NCBI RefSeq assembly: GCF_963678975.1
Contig: NC_089276.1
Coordinates: 32,797,716-32,861,715, forward strand
Source of the DNA: Dysidea avara
Taxonomy: Eukaryota > Porifera > Demospongiae > Dictyoceratida > Dysideidae
Length of the DNA stretch: 64,000 nt
Direction of reading: 5' to 3'
The position numbers and the translations under genes are program-made. This document shows positions 56,757-64,000 of this stretch, one piece after another. Position 1 is the first letter of the stretch, and the number at the start of each line of letters is the position of its first letter. The notes under the pieces were generated by a model that was given only the letters and a program-made list of their open reading frames with translations, was not told the DNA's origin and did no database searches.

Positions 56757-58889
56757 CCAAAACAACCTGCTCAGGGGAATGAGCTGAAAATTGGTGCATA
56801 CGTAGATAGATTAATCACATCTTATAAAGGCCCTTAATGGTTTAGAAGAACTGGATTTAAGGTAGCACTGAACCTATTAAGGGCAGCCGTACAAAGTTAA
56901 TTGGACAGCATTTTTGTGGTAATGCGTGAACAAATGCGGAAATCCATAGACCACAGCAAAGCATCTCAGTGGACTAACTAGCTCTGCCAGACCACCCAGC
57001 TAATGTTGTTGATACAACTAACATTATTCATGCTTTGGCTTGTCACAACTCCAATCAATTCACTGGTGAATGGCACTAGCTGCTATCACATGATTAGTGT
57101 TATATGGAGTGTGTTCTGACTAGCCACACAGTTTCCTTTCTTGCTTAATAACTTCAAAATTATGCACTGCAGACTGTGTCAAAATTTGGTATAGGCATCA
57201 GGTAAGTGTTACTCTACAGTAGTATTTTTTGAATTTTTGCAATTTGGGCTTTATGGAGTTGTTGTCCAATGCTGTTAATCTACAGGTGTGCATTTTCACT
57301 ACTTTCCATATTGTTATCAGTAAAAGGAAAGTGTAGACTAGCAAAGCTTTGGGTCACCCTAAAATAGCTCATGAAGCGTGTGGATTGCAACAGATAGTTT
57401 TGTGCAGCTGGACTTAATTGATTCAGCACCACCTTAAAGCCATTGAGTCATAGTAATGAAAACCAACTACTATGTTTTGATCAAGATACTCTAATGGCGC
57501 AGTAAACCTAATAAAGCGGTCACCTAAGAAATAAATAACTCTATTAAAGTGTTCAGCTATGTTCAACTTACAAGTCACCTTGTAGAGAATTCAGCTCTGT
57601 TATAAGTTACCATGTGGAAGTTAAGCAACAAGCAATTTAAATTGTATAGAGTTCAGCTAAAATTAAATCACCCAGTTAATAACTGCCCAGTAGGGAGTTC
57701 AGTAAATTTACATGCCACCCTTTAGAAAGTTCACCTACATTGCAAGTCACTCTGTAGAAAGGTCAACTCCATTACAAGTCATCCTGTAGAGAGTTCAGGC
57801 AAGCTAAAAAATCACTCAGTAGCTAGTAATTTCAACTAAGTTACAAGCCACCCTGTAAAAAGTTTTGTTATGATAAAATCACCCAGTAGAGACATCATTT
57901 AAGCTACAAGTCCTGATCACTCCACAGAAAGTTCAACTGAGTTACAATTCACCTTGTAGAAAGTTCAGCTACATTGCAAGTCACCTTGTAGAGGGTTCAG
58001 CTACAAAATGTAACTGCGCAGAGACTACAAGCAATCCACATAAGTTCAGCTACATTACAAGTTAGATAGGTTACAAGTCACTCTACACACAGAGCTCAGG
58101 TTAAAAGTCATCAAGTAGAGAGTTTGGCTACAAACAATTCACCCTGTAGAAAGTTCAAATACATTACAAGTCATTTTAAAGAGAATTCAGCTACAAAAAA
58201 AATTACTGAGTTCAGCTACAGACAATTCACCCTGTAGCAAGTTCAGTTACATTATAAGTCACCTTACAGAGAAAATTTCAGCTATCTATGCAGAGAGTTT
58301 AGCTACATTAGAAGTCAGAGTTCAGCTCTATTTTGACATTAGAAGTCAGACCCTGTAGAGCGTTCAGCTACAAACAAGTCAATGTACAGAGTGAATTCAT
58401 GGGATAATTTTATACAGTAATTTTTCAAACAAATTATAAGCAAAAATGGTTGAATTAGAAATATTATCCACAAACAAAAGTTCAGCTCTTGATCTCTTCC
58501 TCCTTTCTGCACTAAAGAACAAAGACAAGTAAAGAACCTCCAAAGCCAGCTGTCATAGGTCGGCTTTGGAGTACACAAATATGAAAAGAAGTGATATCTA
58601 AACCAATACAGCAAAGCTGTGAAATAGGGTGCAGTTTTACCAAAAACACCAGGGTCAAAAATATGTGAAATCCAAGTGGCCAAGAAAAGGCTGTGATGGT
58701 AGGTTAAAGGCAAAAATTTAACAAGAAAACAATTCTGCTCTTGGCACCAAATTCATCTGAATTTTTTTTGCAATTAACCTACCATTGCAGCCATTCTTGG
58801 CCATCACTTTGGATTTCAAATCTTTTTTCACCCTGGTGTTTTTGGGGCCGCACTGTTTATTAGTAGATAGGCTGTTTCGGTTTAGATAT
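56757..58889. mobile_element. Foldback element FB, copy 3 (5' end uncertain)
   Basis: It has the internal 'gagctgaaaattggtgcat' region shared with copies 1 and 2, the motif variant actctaatggcgcagta (about 57486), a minisatellite (57530-58385), the small hairpin (about 58540-58570) and a terminal inverted repeat (58594-58889, ends ATCTAAACC and GGTTTAGAT). The tcaagacacacgg start is not seen. Its right end overlaps the last codons of the Death-domain reading frame. Confidence 0.65.
57530..58385. repeat. Minisatellite in FB copy 3
   Basis: About 30-bp units of the type 'gttcagctacattacaagtcaccctgtagaga', more diverged than the array at 43105-43690. Confidence 0.85.
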
Positions 58890-58906
58890 GATATACAAAT
58901 CCTCAC

Positions 58907-59185
58907 CATACACATCATCAACTGGATCAAGTTCAAGACTTTGCCTGGTCACATTAGTAAGAGCAACTTCTAGAGCTCTCCAAGTAGCTTTGTTAGGGGT
59001 CAATCTTATCCACTGGTTGAGAGTCTTCTTAAAACAAGCAACACTTTGATTATCATGATCATTCTCAATGATGTCTAACACATGATCATCTAGGCCCAAC
59101 TCAGCTCCAATATCTTTCCATTCAATGGCATATTTCTTCTTAGTAATATATCTATTGAGATCTTTCGTTGTTGGAGTATCATCCT
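58907..59185 (-). CDS. Death-domain exon, possible N-terminus of the NLR gene
   Basis: The exon runs from the acceptor gtcatctgtag (59186) to the donor tatg|gtgagg (58907/58906) and encodes 93 residues. The pattern WKDIGAELGLDDHVLDIIEN then HDNQSVACFKKTLNQWI and TWRALEVALTNV is a Death domain (W..LG..LGL....L..I......L..W......WR.L..AL). It ends in phase 1 (GTG TAT G). The NACHT exon begins in phase 1 (GT GTT GTG), so joining would give a Gly at the junction and an intact frame. Death-NACHT-LRR is a known sponge NLR layout. The exon lacks a start codon, so an upstream exon is needed. If unspliced, the frame reads to TAA at 58860 through the end of a foldback element. The link to the NLR is inference; it could be an orphan exon or another gene. 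Confidence 0.75.
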
Positions 59186-59519
59186 CTACAGATGACACAC
59201 AGCTTAATGTAAATAGTTTGTACCTACATATTTCAAGCAGCCAATTTGTCTGTCCACAATTCAAAACAAAGGCCACGTCAAATTAAGTGACAGCCAAAAA
59301 ATGGCTGTAATAATGTCACATTTTAAAAGCAGTTATTATTGAAAAACATACTGTTGTCATTGTAGTAAGTCTGCAACATATCATTTACAACTTTTAATGC
59401 CTGTCATACAGGATCATCTAGTAACCATTTGGTCTTAGCAACAGTGAAAGATTAGTTTTAGTTGAGGCATTGAAGTAGTTTAAAAATGCAGTAAGCAATT
59501 TAAAAGTGCACAAAAATTA

Positions 59520-59771
59520 GGAATTTCAACTAGAGTAGGGACCATAGCACATCAATAAAAAGTACTGAAACAAGTTGGAGTAGTGCATGATATTAAATAC
59601 AACAATAAGAAGTGTTATATCCCTACTGTGCATTTCCATTATGGTATCTTGAGCACAGTAGGGATATAACACTTCTTATTATTTTACTGTGATTTAATAT
59701 CATGCACTACTCCAGCTTGTTTCAGTACTTTTTATTGATGTGCTATGGTCCCTGCTCTAGTTGAAAATTCC
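59520..59771. repeat. Long palindrome, arms about 110 bp
   Basis: From ggaatttcaactagagtagg to its complement near 59771, around a spacer of about 21 bp (59632-59652). The right arm has a small extra segment (ttttactgtgattta). Probably a foldback MITE. Confidence 0.88.
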
Positions 59772-59814
59772 TGAGTTTTGTGTACTTGTTTCTTTTTTTT
59801 TTGTAAAATAAACT

Positions 59815-60420
59815 TATACATCATGACTGGTAAACCCATGCATATCACATCAAAAGAAAAAATGGTGCCATGCACCCCAGAGTTAATTATTGCCTAAAAA
59901 GTGATGTATCTATTATGCTTCATTGCCAGCTATGTTCAACCCATTACACAGCATTATGAATCAAGAGCTGTTTGAAAAGCGTCTCTACAACCAAAAGTAG
60001 CTACAATGAAAAATACGGATGATTTCCATTACAAGGGGAAGCCATCATGTGCTACCACCAAATCAACACTTTTCTCTGTCAGCAAAGATGAATGGGACAC
60101 AAAGGAGAACACTGGTAAGTCCATGATGAATGCATTGTACATACTGCGGTATGCCAAAAAGCACCTCAGGCCAAACCAACATTGAACAGTGAAAAAGCAA
60201 GCCCCTAGCCTTAGCTGTTATCAAGTTATGCTTGTCTAAAGGCATCAATTAGTCAGTTACTAAGTCAGTCAGCAGAAAATGCAGTTTAATAAATGATTTT
60301 TTAAAAATTCCATAGCAACTTGTTGAAAGTGTTTTGGGTTGATCTGAAGACTCGTTTGGGCCTAACCAATACTGCTTCATCGTGTCAGGGAAAAGTGAGG
60401 CTGGTTTTTGAGTGATGTTT
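59815..60420 (+). repeat. Interspersed repeat family copy
   Basis: Begins with 'catgactggtaaaccca..cacatcaaaagaaaaaatgg', runs through the 'tccatgatgaatgcattgtacatactg' region to 'gatctgaagactcg'. Same family as 19200-19700 and 56270-56480. No gene. Confidence 0.6.
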
Positions 60421-61019
60421 ATTCATGAGCCACTCCCACATATTTTTGGTCCCTACTACAATAATTATTATAACATATGTAGACCTGGGGGAAATCCCTA
60501 CTTTTGCATTGAACCAAAGTGGGGGATTTTCCACAGGATTCTGTTATAATACCATCTTTCATACGTATCTCGTTTCACTAATTTTTATCACTTTAATCCC
60601 TCTTTCATTTGTACATTGATAATTATAAATACAGTAGCTTGTTTAATTCTTTTGTTGTAACACAATTATAGCTATAATATACACAGGTGACTGTTCTATT
60701 AGAATTTGTATGACAGTGACTGTATGAGTCCGGTGTCTACTAGCAAGCAATACTTCTTACAGCAGTGTGAGCAATTCAAATAATTTTGTGGCATGTAAAT
60801 ACAGAAAGAGTCTATATGAAAAATTAACTATGGTTTCATTGCATGAAGAATATCATGTAATGGCTATGTATTCACAAGCACAATCTTACACGCAATCATA
60901 AAAGCAAAAGCAATGTACAATAGTTACATGTCCTTATATACTACATTACAGTAAGAGTGACATAAGATTACATCATAATAATTACATCATCAGTATTACA
61001 TCATAAAGTGTGTGTGTAG
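60421..61019. other. Non-coding AT-rich stretch
   Basis: No gene is seen. A motif variant gtgactgttctattagaat lies at about 60690. Confidence 0.4.
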
Positions 61020-61115
61020 TGTCAGTCAATCATTATGATGTGTATTGTGAAAGAGAACGTCTAGATGTTGTACTTGCTCATCCTTGCTTGGTGAATGAAC
61101 AAATAAGTCATCCAG

Positions 61116-63003
61116 CAGAGTTTTCCCCAGAAAAAAAAGTGGAGCAGTAAAACTGTCAGTTTGCTATTAGCATCAAAGTCAATTTGTTGTTTATATACAT
61201 TCTTTTTACCACATCAAAAGAAATTTTTAGGAAAGTAAAGTGGTGATGCACTGCTCTACCACTCCTTAGGGACAAACTGGGAGTTTAGTCTTTGACTCTC
61301 AACAAAAATCAGAAGTACTTAATCATCAATTTCAAACTGTGTTTACTACTGAAGACTTAACAAATTTCCCTCACAAAGTCCCATCCAACTATCCGCAAAT
61401 TGACGACATTGAGATTACTACCTCAGGTGTATGTAAGTTACTATCAGACTGCAATCCACACAAATCAGCTGGTCCTGACAATATCCATTCATGTTTTCTG
61501 AAGAACACTGCCAATGAAATAGCACCTATGTTAACACACTTATTTCAATCCTCACTAAGTACTGGAATCATACCATCCGTGTGGAAACAAGTTTACGTCA
61601 CACCAATATACAAAACAGGATCAAGAAGTGATGCCAGAAATTATCGTCCTATTTCTTTAACATCTATAATCTGCAAAACTTTAGAACATATAATATGTAG
61701 TCACATAATGAATCCTCTTGATACCCACAATATTTTATTGAAACATCAGTACGGTTTCAGATCTAGACGCTCATGTGAAACACAACTCCTAACCGTTATT
61801 GGCGATTTTGCTAAGGCTATAAATGACAAAAAAACAAGTTGACACCTGCATGCTTGATTTTTCCAAAGCTTTTGATAAGGTACCCCACCAACAACTCCTG
61901 CATAAACTTGAGTTCTATGGTATTACTGGTGACACTTTATCGTGGCTTGCAGCTTTCTTATCAGATTGTTCTCAACAAGTAACTATAAATGGTGCATTAT
62001 CTTCCCCATGCAAGGTCAATTCTGGAGTACCTCAAGGGTCTGTACTAGGCCCAAGACTTTTCCTTGTGTACATCAATGAAATAGCTAATGGTATACAAAG
62101 CCAACTTCGTCTATTTGCAGATGACTGTATAATATATAGAACTATAAACACTCCCAAAGACCATACAACTTTACAACAAGACTTAAACCAGCTATTCAAG
62201 TGGGTTACAACCTGGCAAATGGAATTTAATATATCCAAATGTAACATTCTACGAATATCACATCTCCACACTACAAGTAACTACACCTATACAATGTATG
62301 AAACTCAACTAAAGTCAGTGAAAGAACATAAATATCTTGGAATGTGGATCAATGAAAAACTGTCATGGCAAACTCACATCCTGTATACTTGTAACAAAGC
62401 AAATCAAACACTGGGATTCCTACAAAGAAATCTAAGAACCTGCCCTACTTACTTGAAAGAACAAGCATACAAACAACTAGTGCTTCCACTACTTGAATAT
62501 TGTGCTCCTATTTGGGACCCTCACCATCAAACAGACATCAACAAACTAGAGTCAATTCAAAGCAGAGCAGCAAGATTTGTTCTCAACAAACCATGGAATA
62601 ATAATTTGGACAGTGTAACTGTGATACTAAATGATTTGAAATGGCCAACACTCCAAAGTCATCGCAAATATCTTAGATTAATCTTACTATTCAAAATTAA
62701 TTGTAAATCATCTTCAATTAATACCTGAACAATATTTACCCTCACCCGCAAGACTGACATCAACTAGATCAAATCATCCCTGTAAATTTTGCCACATTCA
62801 AACCTCTTGTGATACTTACAAATTCTCCTTCTTCCCCAAAACGATACCTGAATGGAACAGTCTCCAAATCAATAACATTAATAACCTATCCCTTGCAGAT
62901 TTTAAACTTGTATTAACTAATAACTAAATAAATTTTTGTATTAGCGTTTTACCCCTTTAGGGGCTTTGCTAATTAATAAAATGAAATGAAATGGATGCCC
63001 CTG
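61116..63003 (+). mobile_element. 5'-truncated CR1/Jockey-like LINE with 6-bp target-site duplication
   Basis: It lies between ATCCAG at 61110-61115 and ATCCAG at 63004-63009. The 3' end carries a hairpin (acccctttaggggc) and an 'aatgaaatgaaatgg' tail typical of CR1/L2-like elements. It is inserted in the opposite orientation into a Ty3/gypsy reverse transcriptase at its YLDD catalytic motif. Confidence 0.82.
61270..62926 (+). pseudogene. LINE reverse transcriptase ORF with two frameshifts
   Basis: The first frame (to 61842) holds HKSAGPDNIHSCFLKN, WKQVYVTPIYKTG and NYRPISLTSIICKTLEHII. A frameshift in an A run near 61830 leads to the second frame (to 62728) with CMLDFSKAFDKVPHQQLLHK, NSGVPQGSVLGPRLFLVYIN and the catalytic FADDC box. 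A second frameshift near 62690 is followed by HLQLIPEQYLPSPARLTS and a C-x2-C-type tail, ending at TAA about 62926. All RT blocks are present. The endonuclease is missing because of 5' truncation. The element is fairly young given so few lesions. Confidence 0.9.
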
Positions 63004-64000
63004 ATCCAGGTATGTGGTGATAAATGGGTGGTCTGCACAGACAGTATTCATTAGTCTCTGAAATGAAGCAAGGGCATTACAAAGACTAAACGGCATGCTA
63101 CGGAATCCATATACGCAGGCCAAACCCAGAGCCTGGGCAAAAAGCTGTTTTGGGTGATGCACAGGCAACTGCCAGTACCCGTTCTTCAAGTCAAACATTG
63201 ATAAAAATAGTAGACCTCATCAAACGATCTTGCACTTCGTCTGGACGAGGAAGAGAGTATGCACTTTTGACTGTCTTCTTGTTAAGTTCTCCATAGTCAA
63301 CACGGAGTCAAATTTCACCACACTTCTTGCGTACAAACACAGTGGATGCCAGGCATGGGCTAGAACTGACTTTGATAATACCCAGTTGTAGCATGGATAA
63401 TATCTGACGTTCAACTTCCACTGTGTAATTTGCAGAAATCAGCATGGGAGGATCTTTACAGGGTTGCCCCCTCTGTTGCAATAAAATGTTCTGCCATGTC
63501 TGTCTTGCCAGGGATGTTTTGGAAGAATTGTTCATACTTTCAAGAACCTTAGTGAAATCAGGGTCTTGGAAATGGGGCTGATCATATGTGTCTATTGCAT
63601 GAAACAGAGGAACTGCACAGTTATCAATATTTATCTTTACCTGATTTATCAATTGATGTAACAGCACAAACGTAATTTTGCCTTAATCCCACTGCTGTGG
63701 TCAGTTACTTGCCACAATCTTAAGTCAGTATTAATTTAGCTCATTGAATAAGCTTGTTAATGTCATCAATTTTGCTCACAGCATGTAACTGTTTATTGAC
63801 CTCCACAGGGATACCGGTTAAAAATTGGTGAGTCAAAAGCCACTTCTGCGTAGTAGCATCTGCTTCCAGCATGGCGAGGTCCAGCATACAAAGATATTCT
63901 CCTGAAAACAGGCGGCAGTGGTGAAAATTGTCCATTGATGTAAATTTCATTGGCCCCATTTGCTCAATGATCTTAGCTTTTGCCTCCTTATAGCTTTTCT

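Larger units (their letters stand above)
61020..63960 (-). pseudogene. Ty3/gypsy gag-pol fragment interrupted by a LINE
   Basis: Minus strand: a gag-like stretch (63959-63741, with FHHCRLFSGEYLCMLDLAML); a pre-RT region (63667-63308, with VERQILSMLQLGIIKVSSSP and CLASTVFVRKKCGEI); the RT palm MFDLKNGYWQLPVHHPKQ (63198 on), YGFRSMPFSLCNALASFQRL and FITTYLD. The frame is cut there by the LINE and resumes at 61115 as LDDLFVHSPSKDEQVQHLDV. Several frameshifts and stops separate the parts. The end outside the window is not visible. It resembles the gypsy remnant at 10371-12480 in type, but the two carry different regions. Confidence 0.85.

Overview
This is a eukaryotic, AT-rich, intron-bearing genome segment. 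The best fit is an early-branching animal, most likely a demosponge. The evidence is a large NACHT-LRR immune-type receptor with a Death-domain exon on the same strand, an EXOSC10 orthologue with animal-like N-terminal exons, short introns, and a heavy load of animal-type transposons (hAT, piggyBac, Ty3/gypsy, CR1/Jockey-like LINEs). The species assignment is inference.

Layout. 1-2.0 kb: the first four exons of an EXOSC10 (Rrp6) orthologue on the minus strand, running off the left edge. 3-22 kb: a recent segmental duplication. Block A (2978-8091) carries a type II membrane protein gene and recurs inverted at 13436-19971. Block B (from 8258) recurs in direct orientation at 20400-21916. The spacer holds Ty3/gypsy debris with a hAT MITE in its integrase. 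22-26 kb: repeats, one candidate coding exon on the minus strand, another hAT-type MITE. 26.8-30 kb: a tandem array of about 365-bp units. Each unit has a 50-nt exon with stops in all three frames and an intron with a conserved two-hairpin structure that fits an H/ACA snoRNA. I read this as a multi-copy snoRNA host gene. 32-39.25 kb: an NLR gene on the minus strand (NACHT ORF followed by a very long LRR ORF), split by one in-frame TGA. 39-58.9 kb: transposon territory with a broken transposase, a broken hAT-like transposase, LINE fragments, three copies of a foldback element and several MITEs, many nested with visible target-site duplications. 58.9-59.2 kb: a Death-domain exon on the minus strand whose splice phase matches the NACHT exon 19.7 kb downstream. 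The whole transposon block may therefore be one NLR intron. 61-64 kb: a LINE inserted into the YLDD motif of a Ty3/gypsy reverse transcriptase.

How the parts fit. Host content is small: EXOSC10, the duplicated membrane-protein gene, the snoRNA-like host gene, the NLR and perhaps two unknown genes. The rest is layered mobile DNA. Several insertions can be ordered in time because a broken ORF is recognisable on both sides of the insert. A dispersed, nearly palindromic motif (ACTCTAATAGAGCAGTCA) recurs over the whole window, often inside or next to the foldback elements and insertions. All homology calls are by eye from remembered family features; no search was run.
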